From: CAWKGC01 sp963849005
GTDB lineage: Bacteria > Pseudomonadota > Gammaproteobacteria > Burkholderiales > Usitatibacteraceae
DNA length: 64,000 bases
Reading direction: 5' to 3'
Assembly: GCA_963849005.1 (NCBI GenBank)
Contig: CAWKGC010000022.1
Location: forward strand, 388,365-452,364
Position numbers and translations under genes: made by a program. The notes under the pieces are model-generated. The model was not told where the DNA came from, did not search any database, and was given only the letters and a program-made list of their open reading frames with translations. Shown here piece by piece: positions 23,413-34,027 of the stretch (positions within the stretch are counted from its first letter, which is position 1; every line of letters starts with the position of its first letter).

Positions 23413-26400
23413 ATGGTCTGTCAATCGAATGTTGCGTTTCACAAACTGAGTTCTTCCCAGAAGCTCGGTTTGTCCACCGTTACGGCGCTTATCTTTCTTT
23501 GTCTCAACCTGTCGCCAATACTGGCTGGCCCATCAGTGCCCAGCGTTGCACCCTCCCCGATTGCATCTGATGCTCTGCTCAACCCTGACGCACCTGGCAT
23601 TAAGCCGGACGACGCTGCGCTGTTTCAAACCAGCGTGATCCCGGCCAACCACTTGGAGGGCGCACAGTCCGTGGCGCTGGCGGACCTGGATCGGGACGGC
23701 CGTCTCGACGCAGTTGTGGCCACGCGCACGGCGGACAAGGTAATGTGGTTCCGCAACCTGGGGAGTGCGCAGTTCGAGCAGCGTCTCCTGGTCCAGGCGT
23801 CGGGTGCATACATGGTGGCTTCGGCTGACCTCAACCAGGATGGCCGTTTAGACGTGCTGGTGGCGGCCGTGGGCGTGGTGTCCCCCTCCTCTTTTGGCGC
23901 CCAGGAAGAAAGTCGAGCCGCAGCCCCAGGCGCTGTCTTCTGGCTTCAAAACAACCTGCCCGGCAACCCAAACTTTACGCGCCAGAATATTGCCACAGGA
24001 CTCCGCTACCCAGTCGCTTTATCTCCTGCCGACATAGACCAGGACGGCGATATGGATGTGCTGGTGGTCACCCGCGACGATAATCGTGTCACGCTCTATC
24101 TCAATGATGGAGGCGCGCCGCCGAGCTTCTCACCGGTCCTGGTGAGCGACAGCGCCATGGGCGCTGCCGGTGTCCATGCGGGTGACATCGACGGTGACGG
24201 TCGGTTGGATATTCTTTCAGCGTCTGAGAACGACAACCAGATCCGCTGGTATCGCAATCTTGGTGGCACTCCCCCACGCTTCGAGGCTCGTATCGTACGC
24301 GATGGCCCGCCTCCTCCCCCGGACGAGGATTTTGCCAAAGCGGTCTTTGCCACCGATCTGGATGGCGATGGTGACACCGATATTGCCTATGCTGCGGAGG
24401 AACAAAATCAGGTGGGCTGGTATGAGAATCGGGGCGGCGGCACAGCCTTTGTGGAGCACCTGCTGTTGACCACCGCCAACCATGCCAAGTATGTCACCGG
24501 GCGGATGTCGACCAGGACGGCGACAGCGACCTCCTGGCAACTTCCACCGTCGACGGCACGGTCTGGTTCCTGGAAAACAACGGCGAGCAACAGCCAACCT
24601 TTGCCGTGCGGGTGGTGACCAACGCGACTCCTGGCGCACACAGCGTGCAGGCTGGTGACCTGGACGGCGATGGCGATGTCGATCTCCTGTCTGCCGCCCG
24701 CGATGATGGCCGGGTCACCCTCCATTTGAATACTACCTCCCACCGCACGGCCGTCTATGCGCCACGGGCCGAAGCCATCGTGGCTGTCTACAGATCCGCG
24801 GCACTCGGTTTTCGCCAGCGATTTGGATCGCGATGGCGACCTGGATTTGCTTTCTGTAGCAGACCAGGTCCTGGCTTGGCACCGGAATGACGGTGGCGCG
24901 CCACCCGCCTTTGTGGCCAACGTCATCGCCTCCGACCTGGTCGGGGGTCACTGGGTCGTCGCAGTCGATATGGATGGCGACGGCGACCAGGACCCAGTAG
25001 TCGCGGACACCAAGGCCAACGCTATCTACTGGTACGAAACTATGCTCAGCCAGCCAGGCGGCCAGCCAAGTTTTCTCCGCCATCTGGTGTCCACCGCGAC
25101 CCAGGGACCGCGCACGGTTGACGCTGCCGATCTGGATCGCGATGGCGATCTGGACCTCTATGTCGCTGCGGACCTGGATAACGGCGTGACCTGGTTCGAG
25201 AATTTGGGGGATAAACCCCTGAATTTCGCCCGCCATGTGGTCACAGACAGTGCGCTCGATGCTCGCGCCGCCTACGCCGCGGACATAGATGGCGACGGCG
25301 ACCTGGATCTGATGTCGGTTTCGGCTGCAGATAGCCAGGTGGCCTGGTACGAAAACAATGGCGCCCGCCCGCCCCAGTTCATTCCCCACACGATCTCGCG
25401 GGCAATGTTTGGCGCTCGCACCATCGCCGCCGCTGACCTGGACGGCGACGGCGATATCGACATTCTCACCGCCGCAGAGTATGGGCATTCGATTGTCTGG
25501 TTTGAAAACCTGGGCGGGTCGCCACCTGCTTTTGCTGCCAACACGATCGCCACGAATGCCTGGGGCGTGAATGCGCTCTTTGCGGGTGATGCGGACCAGG
25601 ATGGCGATGTGGATCTCTTTGCCGCCAGCGCTGCCAGCAATTCAATTCTCTGGCATGAGAACAATGGCGCTGGAGATCCGGCCTTTGCCGAGCACGTACT
25701 CTCGTTTTACAGCGCGGACGCCCACGGCGTGTTCGCCGCGGACATGGACGGCGATGGTGACCTGGATGTGCTGGCCGCATCGCGCGGCGACGGCAAGATC
25801 GCCTGGTATGAGAATCTGGGCGGTCAGTACCTGTTGACTACGCTTGCCGACGAACTGCTCAACGGCAATCTGCAAACAGTGCTCCGGCTACTGGTGACCC
25901 ACCGCGGCTGGCCCAACGACCCTCAACTCGCTCTGCATCGCCTGGTGTTGCGCTTTACAGACGCTGCTGGCCAGCCTTTGACCACCCCTCGCCTGGCCAG
26001 CCTGGTCAGGCGCCTCAGCATCTATCGCGACCAGGGTGATGGCCTGTTCAGCCCCTCCCAGGATCCTCTGCTTGTCGCGCCGGGGGAACTGGTTCTGGAC
26101 AACACCGGCGCACTGGTCATACCGATCATGAGCCAGGATCCCAACACCCAAATGGTCCCGCGCACCACGACCCAGTTCTTCGCTGTGATCGAATGGTGGC
26201 TGGATGGCTGTTCGGAGCTAGAAGGGCCACAAGTGGCGGTCGTCCCAGAGTTCATTCGTGTGCAGAACGTGCTGACCAACTACCCTGTAGCGGCCGAATA
26301 TGTGCGTAACCTGGACGGCGTGGCCGAACTCGCTGTTCAACCCACGGTGGTGATCAACGAACTGGTGGCAAAAAACGTCAGCGGTCTGCTGGATCCTGAT

Positions 26401-26841
26401 GAAGTTGGTGAATATCCAGACTGGATTGAACTCTACAACCCCACTGCTGCTGCAATTCACTTGGGCGGCATGGCCTTCACCGACGACCCCAATAACCTGC
26501 TTCGCTACCGGATTCCAGATGGCGTCACCATCGGCGCGCATAGTTTCCTCATTTTTGTGGCCGACGGCGAACCGGAGCAGGGGCCGTTGCACACGAACTT
26601 CAAGCTGAACCGTTCCAGCGAGTTCGTTGGGTTCTACGCACCCACCGCACAGGGCCTGCGCCCACTGGACGCCATCGAGTATGGCCCCTTGCTCCCCGAC
26701 GAAGCCTACGGGCGCGATCCTGCCAACCCCGATAACTGGCAGCTCCTGGGAACCGCCACCCCCGGCAGCATCAACCTGACCGTGCCCGTGTCAGCACGAA
26801 TCTACTTGCCGACTGTGATGCACACCGCGGCCTGTCGCTGA
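23413..26841 (+). CDS. Secreted FG-GAP double-propeller / lamin-tail protein, copy 1
   Basis: A secreted protein of about 1,140 residues. ATG 23413 is followed by a signal segment (GLSTVTALIFLCLNLSPILA). Fourteen repeats carry a calcium-binding loop of the form DxDxDGxxD, for example DLDRDGRLD, DIDGDGDLD and DADQDGDVD, each followed by a VAWYENNG-like strand. This is the VCBS/FG-GAP repeat of integrin-like propellers, and fourteen blades would make two seven-bladed propellers. After a helical stretch comes a lamin-tail domain (TVVINELVAKNVSGL, GEYPDWIELYNPT), then the tail ARIYLPTVMHTAACR. Two compensating frameshifts lie near 24505 and 24795; repeat 6 is recovered only in the shifted frame. 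It is divergently paired with the CotH kinase gene, 173 bp away. A ligand-binding or adhesion role at the surface is inference. Confidence 0.88.
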
Positions 26842-26963
26842 CATGAAAATAGGGGCGAGGGGCGAGATGCGAGGCCGGCCCACTATTTTCATCGTTATTG
26901 GCGCCGCCAAGGCATGGTGCCTGACCTGAAAATAGATAGGGGCGACGCCGGCACAGCTTTTAT
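26842..26963. other. Intergenic spacer with inverted repeat and GGGGCGAGG iteration
   Basis: This lies between convergent genes. It holds a 10-bp inverted repeat (ATGAAAATAG 26843-26852 with its complement at 26883-26892) enclosing a GGGGCGAGGGGCGAG iteration. A possible terminator, but without a clear T-run on either strand. Confidence 0.4.
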
Positions 26964-29455
26964 TTACGGTTTTCCTGCAATTCCCACTGACGTGAGCACC
27001 GTCGGCGACGCCTGCGCCAAATCCGGGATGGGCGCCAACGTCGCAGCGTCATACACCACAGCGGCAACCGCATACTCACCGGGCGGAGTCCCTGGCAGGA
27101 CAAAAAGGCCCAACCGATCGGCGGGCAGCAGCGGGCGGTCAAGGCTGGCCACAACGGCCCCAGCACTGTCCAGGAGGCGATAGGAGACTTTCCAGTTGGC
27201 GCCCCCAGGGTTGCTCCAGCTTGTCTCCAGCGGCAGTACTTGCCCCGGCTCGATGCTGGGCAGGGTGCGCAGGGCACGTCAAGGCGACGCCCGGCCAGGT
27301 TGCAGTGACCGCTGCGCTCTGGAGCGGCGCCTGCGGCAAGCCATAGATGTCGAGGCCGGCAAAATCATTGCCGACGGCGGCGGCATGATAGCCGTTGGCT
27401 TCCAGCCACCCCAACCAGCGAATTCGACGCCGCAGCCGACACCACCAGCAATGTGTCCGTCAGGCCAGAGAGAGCGCTGGCGGGATCTGCCGTCGCTTCG
27501 TTCAAGACGCGTGCCGGCGCGGTCGGCGTCCCGTGCAACGTGACCCAGAACGCGAGGTCGTTGTTGCCATAGACGAGCGTCGCATGGGGACTCCACGCCC
27601 GCCCGATCAGTTCCGCGGCAGGCTGGGTTGCTGCCAGCAAATCGGTCTGCATTTGGGGATAGCCGAAAGGGTGTTCCTTGCGGTGAAAGAGGTACACTGT
27701 CTCGCCGTTTGGCAACGGATAGCGTTTCACTTCGGCATACAGCGCATGAAAGATGGGATCTCCGGCCAACAGTTGCTGGCTCAGTTCCCGCCCCGGCCCT
27801 TCTACATCCCGATTGTCGCCATCTTTGAGCAGCACCCAGGCTGAGGTCAAGATATTGGCCCAGGGGTTGGCCAACTCTTCGGTCACGTCCTTGATCCTGA
27901 TGTCGCGGCCGGTCCAGGATGATCTGGTTGCGCAGCGCGCCGCGATGCAGTTGGGGTATATTGACCAGCAGCGCCAGTTGTTGGCGCTCGGTCGCATCGC
28001 CGCGAATTTCGGCCAGGATGGCTGGAAGTATGGCATAGCCCGGGTCGGTGACGCCGCTGGCTGGCGGCACGACGTAGCTCGAGCGCGCCCACAGCGTTTC
28101 CGTTCGCTGGTAGAGCGGAAAAAGCCCATCGAAGGTGAATAGAGACCACTGACTCACCAGCACAACCAGCCAGAGCGCGACGATGACGGGTCGCAGCCGG
28201 CGCGGATAGAGTTGCAGCCCGACCACCGCCAGCACCGTGAAGCCGGGGATGAGTGGCGTCAGGTTGCGAGCATTGGCTTGAGCAATGAGCACCAGCGCCC
28301 CAAGCGCCGAGAGGATGCTGAGCCAAAGCGGCGGCGCCAGCTCATTCAGCGGGCGCCGCCTGACCGCTGCCCACAGCCACGGCGCCAGTGCGGTGGGCAC
28401 AACGATCCAAAACGCCGCCGGCCCTAGATGCTCCCAGTAGAGGTAGTACAGATAGCGGACGTAGTTCCATGCGTTCAGTGGGGTGGAGGTGGTGGCGCCA
28501 CGATCCTGATCGGTCACCAAAAGCCGCACCATGAAATCGGCATAAGGCAGATACCAGACGCTGGCAACGACTGCGGCCAGCAGCACGCCGGTCATCCAGT
28601 TGGTGAGCGGCGTGGCGGGGCGGGCGAGCAGATAGAACAGGCAAGCCAGCAGTGCCCACCAGCCCAATAGTGCCCAATCTCCTGCGGGCAGTTCAGCCAG
28701 CGCCGCCCGATTGGGCCAGAACCAGAGGAACGCCAAGACACCCGCCCCCGCGACCGCCCCTCCGGCCGCTAACCAATGTACCTTGAACTGCTGCGGCCGC
28801 ACCTGGCGCAGCCGCAGCCAGTCGGCGCGCCAGAGAAACCAGAGCAAAGGCAGCGCAATGTAGATGGGCATCGTCCATTTGACCAGCAGGCCGGCCCCCA
28901 AGCTGACGCCCCACACCAACGTCCACCCGCGCCGGGTGAAGCCCGTGGCGCGATAGAGGGCCAGCAGGTTGAGCGTCACCAGCGTCGTCAGCAGCATTTC
29001 GGTGTAGAACAGGCGCGACATCGCAAACAGGATGGGCCAGAGACCCACCAAGCCTGCAGCCACCAGCCCAACGCGCGGCGTTGCTACCTGCGCGCCGAGC
29101 AGGTAAGTCAAAATGACGACAGCACCCAACAAAAGCAGGTTGGCCAATTGAGCGCTGTCACTGCTCAGCCCAAAGAAGGCCAAAAAAGGCTGCACGATGA
29201 TAAACAGCGCCGGGGGGCGATAGGGATCATAGGTGAAGGCCTGAAAAAGCGCCTGGGGGAGAAATTCAGGAACTGGGTGTACTCCAGGCTGGCCTGCAAA
29301 TACTTGCTGGCGTCGTGGCCGACAAAGATGGTGTTCTGTTGGAGCCAGGCAAGACCACCAAAGAGATTGGCAGCGACGACCAGCCCTAGCGCCAACCACA
29401 AGCGCCAGGGCCGGCCAAGCCCACGAGACTCACTGGGCGTTGTCAGTTTTTCCAC
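26964..29455 (-). CDS. GT39/ArnT-like membrane glycosyltransferase F (frameshifted)
   Basis: A GT-C membrane glycosyltransferase encoded between the two CotH/FG-GAP cassettes. The likely start is GTG 29455, reading EKLTTPSESRGLGRPWRLWL, a first helix, then the loop TIFVGHDASKYLQASLEYTQ. A shift near 29260 enters the main frame, with FQAFTYDPYRPPALFIIVQP and many helices (MSRLFYTEMLLTTLVTLNLL, VKWTMPIYIALPLLWFLW). After shifts near 27900, 27430 and 27240 the extracytoplasmic C-terminus ends with GEYAVAAVVYDAATLAPI, the array's beta module. The start lies inside the last codons of the upstream CotH-family gene (stop at 29430), a 26-nt overlap suggesting coupled translation. The loop has an Asp (GHDAS) where related enzymes have DE. 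Confidence 0.8.
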
Positions 29456-32400
29456 GGTGAACCGAAGACAGATAGACGATATGATAGGTGGCGCGCTTGG
29501 TCGAAAACGCCAGGTCGCGGACGGCGCCATCCGCTGTTTTGGCCCGCAGCCAGTAGGTGTAGGGCTACATCTGGATTCGCGTCTGTCATCCAGCCACGTG
29601 TAGAGCGCCGATGCGGAGGTCGCCTGGCGCAGCACCGCCCGCGACCGTGGTCAGCAACTCAATGGCCTGCTGCCCAATGGGCTGCGCAGCAGCTCGAACT
29701 CCTGCCACGCCGCTCTCCGAGTCGTAACCCATTGAATTTCAACTTGTTGCTCGTCGTTGATGAAGACATCGAAACTGCAGAGCGCCACACTTCGGCTGGC
29801 GACGACGGTTCCACGTTGTTGGCAGGGAGCGTTGGACGCCAATTGGCAGGTTCGCTGCCAAAGCCGTCCAGCTGAGCACGCACGAATGGCCTCGCCAGGC
29901 AAGGTGGGCAAGGGCCAGGCGCCAGCTGCGCGATAGTCAACCCAATCGACGGCAGCATCACACGCTGTCCAGTGCTCGTGCGCAGCGGCTGATAGAGGGT
30001 CAAGCGCATACCGGTGTCCAGCATAGGGAAAGGGAAAGGTCCCGAGGCATACACGCCAGCAGGCACATGGCCACTCATGCAGGCAGCAGCAGGCGTGCTG
30101 CCTACGATGCGCAAGCGGCCATGGGGCGGCAGCGTGATCCCAGCTGGCAGATGGAAGAAGATACCGCCGAGCCACCAGGTCCGCTCCAGGTGCTCTGGGT
30201 CATACAGGGGCACCGGCTGGTCGGTCAGGTTGGTGAGTTCCAGCCATTCCACGCCATCGGGCGGCGCCAACATGATCTGGCTGATCACCACCGGCCCGAC
30301 GAGGGGGCCGCCATTCGGGGCGCCCAGGGTCATGGCTGCGCTGGGGGGCGAAGTATTCGTTGCCGTCGCTGTTGACCAGGCGGCCCAGGGTGACGCCGGT
30401 GACGGGCACGTCGTAATGGGCACTGTGTTGGTAGCCGCTCAAGCGCCCGCTGGCTGCAGCCGAAAACAGGGTGAGCAGGCCAGCCGCAGCTTGCAGCCGG
30501 CGCGGGAAATCCGCCGCCGCCAACGGCAAGACGAGATAGCCACCGGCCGGCACACGGCTGCCGGCGGGCAGCCGATAGCCAGGCGGCGGATTGTTCAGAT
30601 CATGCTGGCATCAGTGTCGTCTGGTCGGTGAGCAGCCAGCCGCTGATGTCGGCGTCACGGTCGCCGGGGTTGTAGATCTCGACTGTGGCAAGCTGTTGAT
30701 TAGCCGCGTCAAATTGCAGCTCGTTGATCAAGACCGGCGTCGGGATCCGTTGCGCCGGGTGAACCCTCGCAGCCCAATGCTTGCCTGCCAGTTGGCAGGC
30801 TGCTCGGGATCAGCCAGTCCTGTGGGGTCCTTCAGAACCAGGGAATAGCCGCTGCCGTCGGCGCCAGCTGGGCCACCCGTCGTCGTCCGCATAGGCAAAG
30901 GACCAACCTTGCTGGTCGTAGGCATCCAGCCAAGGTGAGGCGTTCGCCGCTATCCTCAGATTGCGCCCGAATTCCCCATCGGGTTGAAAGCCGTAGTGGC
31001 GGGCAAACTGGGCGCGGATCGGCCGCAAGCACATAGTAGGCCTGGGGCGCGAGGCGGGCGCCGACCGGAAATTGGTAACCAATGCCAGCGGAGAAGTGCA
31101 AATTGGAGAGGTCGAGCTCAGTTGAGTCCCTGCATTGCGCAACTCGACGAACTCCAGTTGTTCGGCAGGAACATTCCCGGCTGCCGGTGGATGATACATC
31201 AATTCGGTGACGCGCAGCCACCGGGCCGGGTTCTCTAGCGGCGGCCCAGGCCACGAACTCGGCGGGGGCTGACCAGTGACTCCAGCGTCCTGAGTTGTCT
31301 TTCATGCGCACACGGACGCGACAGGTGATGCCTGGCCGACAGACGCCATTGGGCAGCGTGATCGTGGTGATCGTGGGCAGCTCGGCGCTGACCCAGGTGG
31401 CTTCGATCTCATAGCGATTGCGCTGATCGGGACGGTCGCCGGGAAGACCTGGCCAGATGATTTCGGCAGCGCGCCACTGGACAGCGGCAAAGGTCTGGGC
31501 GCCCTGGGGATCTGCAAAGGCACTGGGGCCAAAGGTCAGTTGATCGGCGGGATAGCCCGGCGGGCCAGCCATAGTAGGCGCCCGGCGTGATGGGGAAACG
31601 CCGTGTCGGTGAGCAGCATCGCTATCGATCCAGCTCGCCCGCTGGCGCGCATAGTCGCTCATGAATTGGACAACACCGCGAAAGGTTCGCCCTGGAAAAG
31701 CAACATAGAACATGCCCTGCCGCGCGCGATCTCTGGGCTACATACCGCGATTTCAGCGTCGGGCTGTAGTCCCAGCGTGGCGCGGTCTGCATCCGACCAT
31801 GGAGAAGCCCGCCATTGGGGTGTCGATGACGTCGGCATATCTCATTGATCATTGGGGTAAGCTGCTCAGGGGAAAAGAGCAAGTCACGCAGCTCGCGCAG
31901 GCGATTCTGGTACTCGATCTGAAATGCAGGATGGTATCAAGACGCGATCGCGAAATGGTTCGCTGTCCCTGCCCAAAGAAACGGTCACCCACGTCAGGTC
32001 GGCATCCCAAGGGAAGATGGACCAGCGCGCCAGTGAGCGGATTCAAGTAATAGTCGTAGTTCTTGCCCTGATCGACGTCATAATTGACGAACAGCTTCGA
32101 GGATCGAGCGAAAGCTGAAATAGCCGTCCAGATCGAAGTTGCTCCGCCACCAACTAGCGGTCCTGACCACGCTGTTGATAGGCAGCCAAGAAATGCGTTC
32201 AAGTCCGATTTGTCGGTCACACCGACCGGACTCTGATAGTCAAGCTCACCCGTCCGGATCCTATCATCTCATACAGGTTGCCGGCAGGCAGCCCATGTGC
32301 AGTCCAGGAAGTCGCCATCCAGGTTCTCGATGGCAAGGTACAGCCCCCAGAAATCACCCTCATACTGATTTTCAGTGCTTGTCGCGCGGCTGGTCCACCA

Positions 32401-33830
32401 CGCGGAAGTGCACAAAGTGGGTAGCACGGCGCCGGCACACCCGCCAGGTTGTACAGCCGATAGCTGAGCGACTCGAACAGGCCCTGTTCACCCCGGAAGC
32501 CACGATTGGCATGCTGCATCACGGCGCCCAGGTTCAATTTGTCCCACGTAGTGGGGTAGGGTACGCCATAATCGTCATAAGCCTGGAAGGCGTGGCCCCG
32601 GTTGAAATCGAACCTCCAGTGATTCTTGCCCGCTGCGTACCGTTACTCTGCCACCGCGGGCGCGAAAACGAATGTGATCGTAGACCGCGCCGTTATAGAC
32701 CAGGGTGCCCATCCAGGGATAGTCATTGCCCATATAGCCCTCGCGCAAGGGCGAATTGGGGATGTATTGAGCATCCTGAACATCGTCGGCAGCTGGCGAT
32801 CAAGGTGTAAACGGGCAAGGATCGCATCTGGTTGAAGTCATAGGTGCGGACGAGCCGCGGAGTCGGACTGTTGGGGCGAATGGCGCCCGACCACGTTGGA
32901 GCGCCATCGTACACGTAGAGGGCGAAGTTGGGTTGCGTATCGTCGTTGTACGGCGTTGTCACCGTCTGCCCGCTGCGGTCAGCGGCTTCGATGCGATAGC
33001 GCACCAGCATGCGGTTCTGCCGGAATTCAGCAGGTAAGTCGGCCGCATAGACATCATCGCCGACTGGCGCCATCGGGATGGCGGTCCAGTTTGTGGCATA
33101 GGCTGGGTCTGACAGGCGAATGTAGTAGCCCGGCGCCACTGCCTGCACCAGCAGGCGCACAGAACGCTACGCCGTCGGCATCGACCACATGGGCGCGAAT
33201 CGTGACTGGTGTCGGAGGATTTGGGCGCAAAGGGCGTGTGGGAGATCGCAGTCGAGCAATGGGGGAGGGTTGTTCGTTACACCGTCATTGGCACGGCCCG
33301 GGGTTGGCCAGCCGGAGCGCCACGCGCCCGGCATGCGATTGTCAAGCTGCGCATTGATCAGCCCGATGGAGGCATCCCGGTCGCCGCCTGCCAGCGGCCA
33401 TGGAAAGCCAAGACCGTAGGTCAGGCGATTGATTTCGCGTGCGGCACTATCGCGCAGCACAATCTCGTCCCCATCATTGTTCAGCTTCCCCACAAACGGC
33501 CCCAAAGCCGACGCCATAGACCTGTCGAACGCTGGCCGGCTGTTCGGCCACCAGCAACGTACCCGCCGCCCGCAAGCTGCGTACCAGGCGGGAAGATATA
33601 GTCGATCCCCTGGCTGAGGGTCCAATTCGAGAGATCCACCGTGTTCGGTGTTGGATTGTAGAGTTCAACATACTCGAGCTGGGCTGTCTTGTTTTGAGGA
33701 GCGTAATGAATTTCGTTGATGACAATTGTTGCCGCAGTGCTCTCGGCCTCGGCGTGAAGCACGCGCGGCGCGACAAACCGCCGCACAGGGCCAGGAGGAG
33801 GCCGATCCAGACTTTCAGCCACTTTCCCAT
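29430..33830 (-). CDS. Secreted CotH-kinase / lamin-tail-domain protein, copy 2 (very heavily frameshifted)
   Basis: A paralogue of the 18880-23239 gene with the same domain order. ATG 33830 is preceded by GGAGGT and opens a signal peptide (KWLKVWIGLLLALCGGL). Then come a lamin-tail domain (IVINEIHYAPQNKTAQLEYV), a linker (MRLLVQAVAPGYYIRLSDPA), the CotH kinase core near 32740-31850, and further lamin-tail repeats down to the tail ATYHIVYLSSVHRGKTDNAQ. The PWDADLTW metal-binding motif survives in one frame near 32020. More than a dozen frameshifts occur, far denser than in copy 1. Nucleotide similarity to copy 1 is very high at the 3' end (18906-19010 against 29468-29570). Either the sequence is poor here or this copy is decaying; domain-level conservation in every frame favours sequence error. 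Confidence 0.75.
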
Positions 33831-33906
33831 GACAGCACCTCCACTGGCTCTGCATTGCACCCACAATTGGGTGAATGGGGACTTGGAATGCATCACCAGA
33901 TCTGAT

Positions 33907-33933
33907 AGTATACATGCGGATTTGTTTTTTCAA
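33907..33933 (-). promoter_or_regulatory. Candidate promoter of CotH-family copy 2
   Basis: On the minus strand, TTGAAA (33933-33928) and TATACT (33912-33907) are 15 nt apart. The CATGTATACT context matches that of copy 1 (CATGTATAAT), which supports a functional element. The leader to ATG 33830 would be about 70 nt. Confidence 0.35.
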
Positions 33934-34027
33934 CCAAGCCATATAGTCACAGGAGAGAGACTGCCTGTTCATAAACGGCGCAACCAGGGCAATGCGGCGC
34001 CCTGGCGGTTGAGTTGAGGCGCTCCTT

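Noticed and set aside
23820..26000. Periodic DNA in the FG-GAP genes considered as a tandem repeat array or CRISPR
   Set aside because: The periodicity comes from protein repeats with variable spacing; there are no identical direct repeats with unique spacers.
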